Below are positions 26,569-35,489 of a stretch of 64,000 bases of DNA, one piece after another (position 1 is the stretch's first letter; every line of letters starts with the position of its first letter). The notes under the pieces are model-generated. The model was not told where the DNA came from, searched no databases, and was given only the letters and a program-made list of their open reading frames with translations. The position numbers and the translations under genes are program-made. This DNA comes from Actinocorallia herbida (lineage in GTDB: Bacteria; Actinomycetota; Actinomycetes; Streptosporangiales; Streptosporangiaceae). The DNA lies in contig NZ_RJKE01000001.1 in NCBI RefSeq assembly GCF_003751225.1, positions 6,572,001 through 6,636,000 of the forward strand. The letters run 5' to 3'.

Positions 26569-27009
26569 ATGACGCGACCAGACCCGACACCGGACGACGC
26601 CGTGGAGATCATCGAGCGGGAGATGACCGCGTTCGCGCGGCGGGCGCGGGCCGCCGCGGCCTGGATGCACCCCGAGCTGTCCCTCGTGTCGTTCACGCTG
26701 CTGTCACGGCTGGAGGACCGCGACGGGTCCCGGGTGGTGGACCTCGCCGCGCACTACCGGCTGGACAAGTCCACGGTGAGCCGCCAGGTCGCGGCGCTGG
26801 AGCGCGACGGGCTGATCGAGCGGCGCCCGGATCCGGGCGATCATCGGGCCCAGGTGCTGCATCTCACGGCGGCGGGCCGCCGCGCCCTGGCGGGGGCGTC
26901 GGCGCGGCGGCACGAGCTGTTCGCGGAGCGGCTGGCGGACTGGCCGGCGGAGGATCTGGCGCGGTTCGCCGACTACGTGGTGGCGTTCAACGCGCGGGCG
27001 CGTGACTAG
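26569..27009 (+). CDS. MarR family transcriptional regulator
   Basis: A 146-aa winged-helix repressor. The recognition region is VVDLAAHYRLDKSTVSRQVAALERDGLIERRPDPGDHR (wing with the DxR motif, given here in parts: helix LDKSTVSRQVAAL, wing RRPDPGDHR). Dimer helices occupy both ends. ATG 26569 has TACTCT 6 nt upstream, inside operator site 2, which argues for autorepression of a leaderless message. The divergent membrane protein is the probable target. The ligand is unknown. The stop codon overlaps that of the convergent RNA-repair-like gene through a shared CTAG. Confidence 0.9.
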   Translation: MTRPDPTPDDAVEIIEREMTAFARRARAAAAWMHPELSLVSFTLLSRLEDRDGSRVVDLAAHYRLDKSTVSRQVAALERDGLIERRPDPGDHRAQVLHLTAAGRRALAGASARRHELFAERLADWPAEDLARFADYVVAFNARARD

Positions 27010-28076
27010 AAGTCGCCGTCGGCGGCCTGCAGGACGGTGAGGCCGAGGGCGCGCCACATGGCGACGACCTTGTCGCGGTCGTCGATGACGCCCCCGGCGG
27101 GGCCGTGCGCGGGCAGGACGCGCCGCTGGTAGAGCTCGGACTTGATGATCTCGTCGGGCCGGTGGTCGCCGTCGGCGCGCATGAGGAGGTCGAGCCCGGG
27201 GACGCCGATGTGGTGGGCGATCCAGGCCGAGGTGGCGGCGCGGGCGCGTTCGCCGCGGCCGGACAGGTAGACGATGGGGTGGCCGGAGGCCGCGAGGGCG
27301 CGGACGACGGCGATGACGGGCCGGTTGGGCAGGTCGGTGCCGACGAGGGTCATGTCGTAGGGCGAGCGGGGCCGTTCCATGCCCTGGTCGCGCAGCGCGA
27401 CGGTGCCGTCGAGGTCGACGAGCCAAGGAGCGGCGCCGGGTGGGGGCGGCGGGGCGTAGTGGGCGGCGCGGACGGTGTGCAGCCAGGCTTCGGCGGCCTC
27501 GGTGTCCGGGGCGTCGGGCAGGGGGCTGCGGGCGGCGGCGAAGCGCTCGCCGAACGCGCGGATCTTCTCGGGGTCGGGGAGGGCGACGGTCAGGTGCCCG
27601 GTCCGGTACAGCTCCAGGCCCTGGTGGAGGAGGCGGGCGAGGTGGCGGGCGGCCTTGGCGGTGCGGGTGCCGCTCTTGCCCGACTCGGCGCGGTGGATCT
27701 GGGCGGTGGCGTAGCCGAGGTAGGCGTCGCGGACGCGGCCCGCCGACAGGAGGCCGCCGCGCAGGGCGATGAGGGCGTCACCGAGGGGGGTGCGGACCTC
27801 GTAGAGGTGGTCGGGCAGCCACAGCAGCTCGGTGGCCGTGGGGTTGACGCCCAGGGCGAGTCCCGCGTACTTGGCGGCCTCGTGCAGGGTGGCGTCGTCG
27901 CCGTCGGGGCCTCCGGTGACGTGGGAGGCACGCCGTCCGGTGGGCGGGTTGAGGCCGTGGAAGGCCGAGGTGGGGGCGGCGTAGACGCCGAGCCGGTCGG
28001 TGTCGGAGGCCGGGGTGGCCAGGCCGTAGGCGGTGGAGCCGACGATGCCGGACAGCAGGACGGTGCCGGGGTTCAC
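27006..28076 (-). CDS. RNA-repair-like fusion: RlaP-type nucleotidyltransferase + Pnkp-type HAD 3'-phosphatase
   Basis: A 356-aa fusion. Residues about 1-200 match predicted nucleotidyltransferases of the RNA-ligase-associated (RlaP) group: the pol-beta signature has GS at 13-14 and acidic residues D25 and D27, followed by a NPTATELLWLPDHLYEVRTP segment typical of that family. Residues about 218-356 match the phosphatase domain of T4-type polynucleotide kinase-phosphatase: DLDGT (221-225), SGR (272-274), a Lys near 312, IDDR (331-334) and the ending MWRALGLTVLQAADGDF. No kinase or ligase domain is attached and no ligase gene is adjacent. Start GTG 28076 has GGAG upstream. Acting on RNA ends is inference from the families. 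Confidence 0.82.
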   Translation of the reverse strand: MNPGTVLLSGIVGSTAYGLATPASDTDRLGVYAAPTSAFHGLNPPTGRRASHVTGGPDGDDATLHEAAKYAGLALGVNPTATELLWLPDHLYEVRTPLGDALIALRGGLLSAGRVRDAYLGYATAQIHRAESGKSGTRTAKAARHLARLLHQGLELYRTGHLTVALPDPEKIRAFGERFAAARSPLPDAPDTEAAEAWLHTVRAAHYAPPPPPGAAPWLVDLDGTVALRDQGMERPRSPYDMTLVGTDLPNRPVIAVVRALAASGHPIVYLSGRGERARAATSAWIAHHIGVPGLDLLMRADGDHRPDEIIKSELYQRRVLPAHGPAGGVIDDRDKVVAMWRALGLTVLQAADGDF

Positions 28077-28180
28077 GGGGCCGCTCCAGCGCGCTCGGGG
28101 ACGGGTCCCGTCACGGTGCCAGACCGGGACGTTCCCCGGCAAATCGTTTCCCGGCGCAGGTCAGCGCGGTCCGGCCGGGG

Positions 28181-28759
28181 TCAGAAGGCGGCGGCGGGCG
28201 GCGGGCCGGACGGCAGGTCGGGGCCCTTCCCGCGCAGGCCGCGCAGCCGGAACGAGGTGATGATCAGGGCGATGCCGGCGAGGATCGAGAACAGGCCGAT
28301 GATCCAGATGAGGGCGAGGCCGCCCTGGCCGGGCCAGATGAGCAGCAGCAGGCCGAACAGGACCGAGACGATCCCGCCGACGATGTACCACCATTCGCCG
28401 TCGATCTTGCGGCGCAGCCAGATCCCGGTGATGATCTCGAAGACGCCGGTGATGATGGCCCAGCAGGCGATGACGAGCAGCAGCACGAACACGGTGATGC
28501 CGGGCCAGAACAGGGCGATGAGCCCGGCGAGGATGCTGAGGACGCCGGTGAACGCGAGCCAGCCGCGCGACTGCCCCGGCACGCCCTTGATGGCGTGGTA
28601 GACGGCGGCGATGCCGTCGACGAGGGCGTAGGCGCCGAAGAGGATGGCCAGGGCGATGACGGTGATGCCGGGCCACACCCAGGCGATGATCCCGAACAGG
28701 ACGGCGATGATGCCGCGCAGGAGCACGAGCCACCAGTGGCGGGCGATTTCCTCGATCAT
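28181..28759 (-). CDS. HdeD/DUF308-like membrane protein
   Basis: A 192-aa protein with six transmembrane spans in three similar pairs. The repeated motif W-P-G-I-T/Q (VWPGITVIALAILFG, FWPGITVFVLLLVIA, IWPGQGGLALIWIIG) is the hallmark of the HdeD/DUF308 family, linked to acid resistance in Escherichia coli but of uncertain function elsewhere. A Gly/Pro-rich tail follows. ATG 28759 has GGGAGGGA upstream. It is transcribed alone, about 100 nt downstream of the RNA-repair-like gene's start. Confidence 0.88.
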   Translation of the reverse strand: MIEEIARHWWLVLLRGIIAVLFGIIAWVWPGITVIALAILFGAYALVDGIAAVYHAIKGVPGQSRGWLAFTGVLSILAGLIALFWPGITVFVLLLVIACWAIITGVFEIITGIWLRRKIDGEWWYIVGGIVSVLFGLLLLIWPGQGGLALIWIIGLFSILAGIALIITSFRLRGLRGKGPDLPSGPPPAAAF

Positions 28760-28880
28760 CGCGGGTCCCTCCCGATCTTGGGCGTTTCTCCTGGGATGCC
28801 CGCGGGACGCCCCAAGGCAATCGGGCGAGGCGGCCAAGACGCGGCAAACCAGGCAGGGCACCGCGCGCCGGGAAGACGGC

Positions 28881-28912
28881 GCGGACCCCCGGCGCCGTCG
28901 CCGGGGGTCCGC
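28881..28912 (-). terminator. Hairpin after the FtsX-like permease
   Basis: A perfect 14-bp stem (28881-28894 with 28899-28912) and CCGT loop, 15 nt beyond the ABC permease stop. Confidence 0.8.
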
Positions 28913-28927
28913 GGTCGGGTCAGGCCG

Positions 28928-31453
28928 TCACTGGGTGGCGATGGCCTTGAGGACGTCCATGCGCCCGGCCCGCCAGGCCGGCCACAGGGAGGCGAGGATG
29001 CCGACGAGGGCGGAGAACAGCGCGCAGACGGCGAGGAAGACGTAGGGGATGGACAGGATCGCCATCTCCTCTCCCCCGCTGCGCTGGATGGAGATGCCGA
29101 AGACCAGGCCGAGGGCGATGCCGAGGAAGCCGCCGAAGACGGCGATCACGACGGACTCCAGGCGGATCATCCGGCGGGTCTGGCGGCGGCTGAGGCCGAC
29201 CGCCCGCAGCAGCCCGATCTCCCGGGTCCGCTCGGTGACCGACAGGGTGATGGTGTTGACCACCCCGAAGACCGCGATGATGACGGACAGGGCGAGCATG
29301 AGGGTGAAGAAGACGAGGATCTGGTCGAGCCCCGACATCGTCTCCTCCTTCAGGTCGGCCTGGTCCAGGACCTCCGCGCCCGGGTAGGCGGCGACCGCCT
29401 TGTCGAGGGCGCCGTGGACGGCGGCGCCGGTGGTCGAGGCGTCCAGGGCCAGCAGGGTGGGGAGCGCCTTGGGGGTGTGCGCCTGCCAGGTCTCCGCCGG
29501 CAGCACGTAGTTCCCGATGAACTGGCTGGTCTGGTAGATCCCCGCGACGCGCAGCGTCTCGGTCTTCCCGTCGGGGAAGGCCGCGCTGAGGGTGTCGCCG
29601 ACGGCGAGCTCGTCCTCCTCGGCCTTGGCCTCGGAGATCAGGATGCCGTCGCGGCCCGGCTGCGCGGTGCCGGAGACGACGTCCCGGTTGATCATCGCGA
29701 GCAGCGGCGCGGGGTCGCCGCTCGCGTACTGGGCGGTGTCGCCGTCGAGGGTGAACGCGCCGAGGCCGACGCCGAGGACCGAGGTGACGCCGGGGACGGC
29801 GCGGACCGCGTCGGTGACGCCGGGCTCCAGTCCGGCCGGGCTCATCGTCTGCACGATGTAGTCGGCGCCGAACTGGCTGTCCACGACGTCGGCGAGGGAC
29901 GCCTTGGCCGAGGAGGCGATGACGTTGACGGTGGTGACGAGCGACAGGCCGATCATGAGGGCGACCGCGGTGACGGCGGTGCGGCGCGGGTTGCGCTGCG
30001 GGTTCTCGCGGGCGAGGCGGCCGGAGACGCCGAACGCCTTCGGGTACCAGCTCGCGAGGAGCCGGACGACCGGCTTGCCGATGACCGCGGCGAGCACGGA
30101 CGCGGCGAGCCACACCAGCAGGACGCCGACGCCGATGAGGGCGAGGGTGCCGCCGGTGTCGCCCGTCCCGGCCAGGCCCGCGGCGAGCGCGCCCGCGCCG
30201 AGCGCGGCCAGGACGGTGCCGATGACGGTGCGGGCGCGCAGCCCGCGCTGCGGGAGGACGATGTCGTCGCGCATGGCGGCGACGGGCGGGATCTTCGCGG
30301 CGCGGCGGGCCGGGAAGTAGGCGGCGGCGCAGGTGACGAGGACGCCGACGGCGTAGGACCAGGCGACCGCGGCGGGCGTGATGGCGAGGGCGCCGCCGAG
30401 GTCGAGGCCCATCGCGCCGAACACCGACTTCAGCAGCAGGGCGATCCCGGCGCCGACGAGCAGGCCGAGGGTCGAGCCGACGAGGCCGACGACGACCGCC
30501 TCGCCGAGGACGGCGCGGGTGACCTGGCGGCGGGAGGCGCCGATGGCGCGCAGCAGCGCGAGCTCCCGGGTGCGCTGGGCGATGAGCATCGTGAAGGTGT
30601 TCACGATGTTGAACGAGCCGACGACGATCGACACGATCGCGAAGGCCAGCAGGAAGTTGCGCAGGAAGCCGAGGATCTCGTTGACGTCGCTGCGGTTCTC
30701 GGCCTTGAGCTCGTCGCCGGTGACGGCCTCGAGGCCCGCCGGGAGCAGCGGCGTGATCTTGGCGGCGAGGTCCTTCTGGGAGACGCCGTCGGCGGCCTCG
30801 ACCGCGATGAGGGAGTACTGGCCGGGCTCCAGCAGGAGCTTCTGGGCGGTGGCGGTGTCGAAGAACACGAAGGTGGCGCCGAGTCCGTCGCCGGAGGCTA
30901 GGCCGGTGACGACCGCGTCCTGCTGGCCGCCCTGGACCGCGATGCGGACCTTGTCCCCGACGCCGGCCTTCGCCTTCTCCGCGGTGCGCTCGCCGAGGAC
31001 GACCTCGCCTTCCTTCGCCGGAGGGACGCCTTCGGCGAGCGGGGTCGACGGGTCACCGTTCCAGGCGAGGCCGAGCTGGGGCGGGCCGCCGCCGCCGATG
31101 AGCTCGCCGTCGGAGCCGATGACCGCGGCGTACCCGTTGACCTCGCCGCGCGCGTCGGCGACGCCGGGGATGGCGGCGATCGCGGTCTTGAGGTCCTCGG
31201 CGATGGGGACGCCGGTGCGGACCGCCTCGGTCTCGGCGGAGGACGCGTCGTCGGTGTGCGCGCGGACGGCGACGCTGGTGTGCGCGTAGACGTCGTTGAA
31301 CAGGTCGTCGAAGGACTTGTTGGCGGTGTCGGTGAAGATCAGGGTGCCGGACACGAACGCGACGCCGAGGATCACCGACAGGGCGGTGAGGACGAGCCGG
31401 AGTTTGTGCGCGGCGAGGTTGCGGAGGGTGACCCGCGTCATGGCGGTCTTCAT
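28928..31453 (-). CDS. MacB/FtsX family ABC transporter permease (duplicated)
   Basis: An 841-aa permease built from two MacB-PCD/FtsX units. The first N-terminal helix (LRLVLTALSVILGVAFVSGTLIF, about 18-40) is followed by a large extracytoplasmic domain and three FtsX helices (about 265-390). Two linking helices come next, then a second unit (NPRRTAVTAVALMIGLSLVTTV, about 475 onward) and another three-helix FtsX block with TRxREIGLLRAVGLSRRQ. Such proteins use a mechanotransmission cycle to move lipids, peptides or drugs out of the membrane. It overlaps the ATPase gene by ATGA, so the two are coupled. The substrate is not evident. Confidence 0.92.
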   Translation of the reverse strand: MKTAMTRVTLRNLAAHKLRLVLTALSVILGVAFVSGTLIFTDTANKSFDDLFNDVYAHTSVAVRAHTDDASSAETEAVRTGVPIAEDLKTAIAAIPGVADARGEVNGYAAVIGSDGELIGGGGPPQLGLAWNGDPSTPLAEGVPPAKEGEVVLGERTAEKAKAGVGDKVRIAVQGGQQDAVVTGLASGDGLGATFVFFDTATAQKLLLEPGQYSLIAVEAADGVSQKDLAAKITPLLPAGLEAVTGDELKAENRSDVNEILGFLRNFLLAFAIVSIVVGSFNIVNTFTMLIAQRTRELALLRAIGASRRQVTRAVLGEAVVVGLVGSTLGLLVGAGIALLLKSVFGAMGLDLGGALAITPAAVAWSYAVGVLVTCAAAYFPARRAAKIPPVAAMRDDIVLPQRGLRARTVIGTVLAALGAGALAAGLAGTGDTGGTLALIGVGVLLVWLAASVLAAVIGKPVVRLLASWYPKAFGVSGRLARENPQRNPRRTAVTAVALMIGLSLVTTVNVIASSAKASLADVVDSQFGADYIVQTMSPAGLEPGVTDAVRAVPGVTSVLGVGLGAFTLDGDTAQYASGDPAPLLAMINRDVVSGTAQPGRDGILISEAKAEEDELAVGDTLSAAFPDGKTETLRVAGIYQTSQFIGNYVLPAETWQAHTPKALPTLLALDASTTGAAVHGALDKAVAAYPGAEVLDQADLKEETMSGLDQILVFFTLMLALSVIIAVFGVVNTITLSVTERTREIGLLRAVGLSRRQTRRMIRLESVVIAVFGGFLGIALGLVFGISIQRSGGEEMAILSIPYVFLAVCALFSALVGILASLWPAWRAGRMDVLKAIATQ

Positions 31454-32229
31454 CGGGCCGCGACCTCCGGCAGGTCGAAGCCCTTCATGCGCTCGAGGAC
31501 GGCGTCGGCGGTCGGGTCGGGCATGGTCCCGACGAGCCGGCCGTCCTGCAGGAACAGGACCTCGTCGGAGTAGGCGGCGGCCGCGGGGTCGTGGGTGACC
31601 ATGACGATGGTCTGGCCCATCTCGCGGACCGAGGCGCGCAGGAACGCCAGGACCTCGGCGCCGGACCGGGAGTCGAGGTTGCCGGTCGGCTCGTCGGCGA
31701 AGATGATCTCGGGCCGGGAGGCGAGGGCGCGGGCGCAGGCGACGCGCTGCTGCTGGCCGCCCGACAGCTCCGACGGGCGGTGCTTGAGGCGCGGCCGGAG
31801 CCCGACGGTGTCGATGACGCGGTCGAGCCACTCCTGGTCGGGTCTGCGGCCGGCGATGTCCAGGGGGAGGGTGATGTTCTCCAGCGCGGTCAGGGTCGGC
31901 ACCAGGTTGAACGCCTGGAACACGAACCCGACCTTGTCGCGGCGGATGCGCGTCAGGCGGTTGTCGTCCATGCCGGTGAGGTCGGCGTCGCCGATGAACA
32001 CCTGCCCGGAGGTGACCGAGTCGAGCCCGGCCATGCAGTGCATCAGGGTCGACTTGCCGGAGCCCGACGGGCCCATGACGGCGGTGAACCTGCCGCGCGG
32101 GATGCCCGTGGTGACGTCGTCGAGCGCCCTGACCTCGGCGTCTCCGGTGCCGTAGGACTTGGTGACGTGCAGGACGCGCGCGGCCAGGTCGCCGGACGGC
32201 GCGGGCGGCTCGGCGGGGGTGTGCGACAC
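31450..32229 (-). CDS. MacB/LolD-type ABC transporter ATP-binding protein
   Basis: A 259-aa ATPase with Walker A GPSGSGKST (about 52-60), signature LSGGQQQR, Walker B IIFADEPTG and H-loop MVTHDPAAA. The sequence FQAFNLVPTLTALENITLPL is characteristic of the MacB/LolD group. The GTG start is preceded by GGGAG. It forms an operon with the FtsX-like permease and lies beside a two-component system, which often controls such exporters in Gram-positive bacteria. Confidence 0.93.
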   Translation of the reverse strand: MSHTPAEPPAPSGDLAARVLHVTKSYGTGDAEVRALDDVTTGIPRGRFTAVMGPSGSGKSTLMHCMAGLDSVTSGQVFIGDADLTGMDDNRLTRIRRDKVGFVFQAFNLVPTLTALENITLPLDIAGRRPDQEWLDRVIDTVGLRPRLKHRPSELSGGQQQRVACARALASRPEIIFADEPTGNLDSRSGAEVLAFLRASVREMGQTIVMVTHDPAAAAYSDEVLFLQDGRLVGTMPDPTADAVLERMKGFDLPEVAAR

Positions 32230-32431
32230 GGGGATCTCCCAAACGAAGCGGATGCGGTGATACGCACAACGTTAGGGAAACCGCCGCCGCGGCGGATCAG
32301 CCGCGGGGACGGGCTTGCCGCTCCCCCGGCCGCAGGAGAAGGCCGCCCCCGGTCCTCCCCCTGAAGGAGGGGGTCCCCCTAGACGTCGCCCCTCCGGTGT
32401 CGGGGATCGCCGCCCCCGGCGCTCAGGGTCG

Positions 32432-33124
32432 TCAGCTCCCGCCGGGCCGGATCACGCCGGTCTCGTAGGCGTAGACGACGGCCTGGACCCGGTCGCGCAG
32501 GCCGAGTTTCGCGAGCACGTTGCCGACGTGGGTCTTGATGGTCGTCTCCGACACCACGAGCTCCCGGGCGATCTCGGCGTTGGACAGGCCGCGCGCGACC
32601 TGCCCGAGCACTTCGCGCTCCCGTTCGGTGAGGTGGTCGAGTCCGGGCGGCGGCGCCTCCTCACGGACCGCGGGCAGCCGGGCGGCGTAGGTGTCGATGA
32701 GGCGGCGGGTGACGCTCGGCGCGATGAGCGCGTCCCCGTCGGCGACGATCCGGATCGCCGCGACGAGGTCCTCGGGCGGGGCGTCCTTCAGCAGGAAGCC
32801 GCTCGCCCCGGCCCGGACCGCCTCGATGACGTACTCGTCGAGGTCGAAGGTGGTGAGGATGAGCACGCGCGGGTCGTGCGCGGCGGCCCGGTCGCGGATG
32901 ATCCGCCGGGTCGCCTCGATGCCGTCGACGCCGGGCATCCGGATGTCCATGAGGACCACGTCCGGCAGGAGGGTGCGGGTCGCCTCGACCGCCGCGGCGC
33001 CGTCGGCCGCCTCGCCGACCACGGTCAGGTCGGGCTCCGCCTGGAGGATCAGCCGGAAACCGGCCCTCAGCAGCGGCTGGTCGTCGACCAGCAGGATCCT
33101 CGTCGCCGCCGTGCTCACAGTCAT
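32432..33124 (-). CDS. NarL/FixJ-type response regulator
   Basis: A 230-aa regulator. The receiver domain (about 8-125) has the phospho-acceptor in VVLMDIRMPGVDG (Asp near 60), acidic pocket DDQ and the conserved Lys in LKDAP. The C-terminal LuxR-type HTH is LTEREVLGQVARGLSNAEIA-like (about 165-225). The ATG overlaps the kinase stop by ATGA, so the pair is translationally coupled. Likely targets include the adjacent ABC exporter, by position only. Confidence 0.94.
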   Translation of the reverse strand: MTVSTAATRILLVDDQPLLRAGFRLILQAEPDLTVVGEAADGAAAVEATRTLLPDVVLMDIRMPGVDGIEATRRIIRDRAAAHDPRVLILTTFDLDEYVIEAVRAGASGFLLKDAPPEDLVAAIRIVADGDALIAPSVTRRLIDTYAARLPAVREEAPPPGLDHLTEREREVLGQVARGLSNAEIARELVVSETTIKTHVGNVLAKLGLRDRVQAVVYAYETGVIRPGGS

Positions 33125-34305
33125 GCCTCCAGGGGGAAGGTCGCGCGGACCTGGAAGCCCCCGCCGGTGCGGGGGCCTATCCTCAGCTCACCACCGTAGA
33201 GGGCGACGCGTTCGCGCATGCCCACGAGGCCGTGGCCGGACGATCCGGCGGCCGAGTCGATGACGCCCCGGCCGTCGTCGCAGATCTCCACGATGAGGTC
33301 GCGGTCGCGGTACTTGAGGCGGACCCAGGCGCGGGCGTGCGGCCCGGCGTGCTTGAGGCTGTTGGTGAGGGCCTCCTGGATGAGCCGGTAGGCGGCGAGG
33401 TCGACGCCGGTGGACAGGCGGCGGGCCTCCCCCGCGACGTCCAGGTCGACGGTGAGGCCGGTCTCGCGGACCTGCTCGATGAGGCCCGACAGGTCCTCCA
33501 CGCCGGGCTGCGGGGACAGCTCAGGGCCGGGCGGGGCCGCGTCCCGGTCGGTGCGGAGCACCCCGACGATCCTGCGCATCTCCGACAGGGCGGTCCGGCC
33601 GACCTGCTCGATCGTCTCGATGGACTCGCGGGCCAGCTCCGGGTCCCGGTCGAGGATCCGGCGGGCCGCGCCCGCCTGCACCGTCATCACGCTGACGTGG
33701 TGGGCGACGACGTCGTGCAGTTCCCGGGCGATCCGGGAGCGCTCCTCGACGCGCGCGGCGCGGGCGTCGGCGAACCTCGCCTTCTCCAGCCGGGCCGCCC
33801 GGTCCTCCAGTTCGGCCAGGTAGGAGCGGCGCAGGCGGGTGCTGCGGCCCGCCCACCACACGGCCGCGAGCAGCGCGACGAACAGGCTGAAGGACACCGC
33901 GCCGGGCCCGGCGGTGGCGTGCAGGACCGCGGTGACGGCGATGGCGGCGCCGCCCGCGAGGGCGCTGCGGGCGAGCGGGCGGTGCGCGGCGACGGTGTAG
34001 ATGGCGAGGAGCAGCGCGATGACCTCGCCGGACGGCTGGACGCCGGCCGCGTGCAGGACGACTCCGCCGACGACGATGAGCGCGAGGACGCACACCGGGA
34101 ACCGCTGCCGGAAGGCCACGGCGCCGGTGACGACGATGAACAGCGCGTAGGCCGCGATGCCGGGCTCGGCATAGGAGTGCGCGGTCTCCCTGGCTCCGGA
34201 CAGGTCGACGAGGGTCGCCGCGGTCAGCGCCAGCGCTACGAGCCCGTCGAGGGCCTCCGGATAGCGGGCGGCCCAGGCTCTGAGGTCGCGGATCGGAGTG
34301 CTCAC
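33121..34305 (-). CDS. Sensor histidine kinase, HisKA_3 type
   Basis: A 394-aa membrane kinase. Five or more hydrophobic spans occupy about 15-145 with almost no extracytoplasmic loop, as in intramembrane-sensing DesK-like kinases. The HisKA_3 motif RIARELHDVVAHHVSVM (about 190-206) contains the phospho-His. A HATPase domain follows with an N-box (IQEALTNSLKHAG) and G-box (DDGRG, GHGLVGMRERV). The GTG start has TACTTT 6 nt upstream, indicating a leaderless promoter for the kinase-regulator operon. Confidence 0.93.
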   Translation of the reverse strand: MSTPIRDLRAWAARYPEALDGLVALALTAATLVDLSGARETAHSYAEPGIAAYALFIVVTGAVAFRQRFPVCVLALIVVGGVVLHAAGVQPSGEVIALLLAIYTVAAHRPLARSALAGGAAIAVTAVLHATAGPGAVSFSLFVALLAAVWWAGRSTRLRRSYLAELEDRAARLEKARFADARAARVEERSRIARELHDVVAHHVSVMTVQAGAARRILDRDPELARESIETIEQVGRTALSEMRRIVGVLRTDRDAAPPGPELSPQPGVEDLSGLIEQVRETGLTVDLDVAGEARRLSTGVDLAAYRLIQEALTNSLKHAGPHARAWVRLKYRDRDLIVEICDDGRGVIDSAAGSSGHGLVGMRERVALYGGELRIGPRTGGGFQVRATFPLEA

Positions 34306-34419
34306 CCCCTCAAAGTAGGGGCCGTTCGGCAGTGCCCGCCCCCTCCGGGATGCCGAACCGTGCCCCTCCTTGCGGAGGAGGCGCGGTCCGGCGGGGGGTC
34401 GCGGGCGGGGCGGCGGGCG

Positions 34420-35451
34420 TCAGGCGCCGACGGTGGCCGCCGGCTCCGGGTCCGGCACGGGGAAGTGGCAGGCCACGGCGTGTCCGGGAACGGTGTCGGC
34501 GAGCGGCGGCACGTCGGTCCGGCACACGTCCTGCGCCTTCCAGCAGCGGGTGTGGAAGGGGCAGCCGGGCGGCGGGTTCAGCGGCGACGGCACGTCCCCG
34601 GTGAGCCGGATCCGCTCGCGGTCCTCGCGGGCCGACGGGTCGGGGATCGGCACCGCAGACAGCAGCGCGGTCGTGTACGGGTGCTTCGGCCGGGTGTAGA
34701 GGTCGGCCTGGTCGGCGATCTCCACGATCCGGCCGAGGTACATGACGGCGACGCGGTCGGAGATGTGCCGGACCACCGACAGGTCGTGCGCGATCACCAC
34801 ATAGGTGAGGCCGAGCTCGTTCTGCAGGTCCTCCAGCAGGTTCACGACCTGCGCCTGGATCGACACGTCCAGCGCCGACACCGGCTCGTCGGCGACGATC
34901 AGCTTCGGCTTGAGCGCCAGCGTCCGGGCGATGCCGATGCGCTGCCGCTGGCCGCCGGAGAACTCGTGCGGGTAGCGGTTGTAGTGCTCGGGGTTGAGCC
35001 CGACCAGTTCCAGCAGCTCCTGCACGGCCTTCTTGACGCCCTGCGGGGTCTCGATGTTCTGGAGGTGATAGGGCGCTCCGACGATCGAACCGACGGTCTT
35101 GCGCGGGTTCAACGACGAATACGGATCCTGGAAGATCATCTGGATGTCGCGGCGCAGCGGCCGCATCCGGCTCTGCGACAGGTTCGCGATCTCCCGGCCC
35201 TCGAACCTGATGCCGCCCGAGGTCGGATCCTCCAGCCGCATGATCATCCGGCCGGTGGTGGTCTTGCCGCAGCCCGACTCCCCCACCAGGCCGAGCGTCT
35301 CGCCCTTCGCCACGGAGAACGACACCCCGTCGACCGCCTTGACCGTCGCGACCTGGCGGCGCAGCAGGCCCGCGTTCACCGGGAAGTGCTTGCGCAGGTC
35401 CGTCACCTCCAGCAGCGGCTGCGCGGGGGTGTGCGGTGCTTCGGTGGACAT
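34420..35451 (-). CDS. Peptide-type ABC transporter ATPase, DppF/OppF (cluster 1)
   Basis: A 343-aa ATPase with Walker [11 protein letters not shown]-loop [16 protein letters not shown], signature EFSGGQRQR, Walker [13 protein letters not shown] and the C-terminal oligopeptide-transporter extension ([17 protein letters not shown]) with its cysteines. By eye it is close to 90% identical to the DppF of cluster 2 (40880-41869). ATG 35451 has AGGGAG upstream. It is the last gene of operon 1. The transported substrate (oligopeptide, dipeptide or metal complex) cannot be determined. Confidence 0.93.
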   Translation of the reverse strand: MSTEAPHTPAQPLLEVTDLRKHFPVNAGLLRRQVATVKAVDGVSFSVAKGETLGLVGESGCGKTTTGRMIMRLEDPTSGGIRFEGREIANLSQSRMRPLRRDIQMIFQDPYSSLNPRKTVGSIVGAPYHLQNIETPQGVKKAVQELLELVGLNPEHYNRYPHEFSGGQRQRIGIARTLALKPKLIVADEPVSALDVSIQAQVVNLLEDLQNELGLTYVVIAHDLSVVRHISDRVAVMYLGRIVEIADQADLYTRPKHPYTTALLSAVPIPDPSAREDRERIRLTGDVPSPLNPPPGCPFHTRCWKAQDVCRTDVPPLADTVPGHAVACHFPVPDPEPAATVGA

Positions 35452-35489
35452 GCTCTCCCTCTCCGGGCTCTCCTCTTCCGGTCCGCCCT

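Noticed and set aside
28928-32269. A single fused ABC ATPase-permease of 1113 codons
   Set aside because: The ATPase reads in a different frame and ends with an ATGA overlap at 31450-31453; the upstream part of the long frame is a shadow of the ATPase gene.
32341-32390. C-run/G-run segment near CCTCCCCCTGAAGGAGGGGG as a terminator of the ABC exporter region
   Set aside because: The arms pair poorly when aligned in antiparallel and the position is upstream of the ATPase gene, so no clear role could be assigned.
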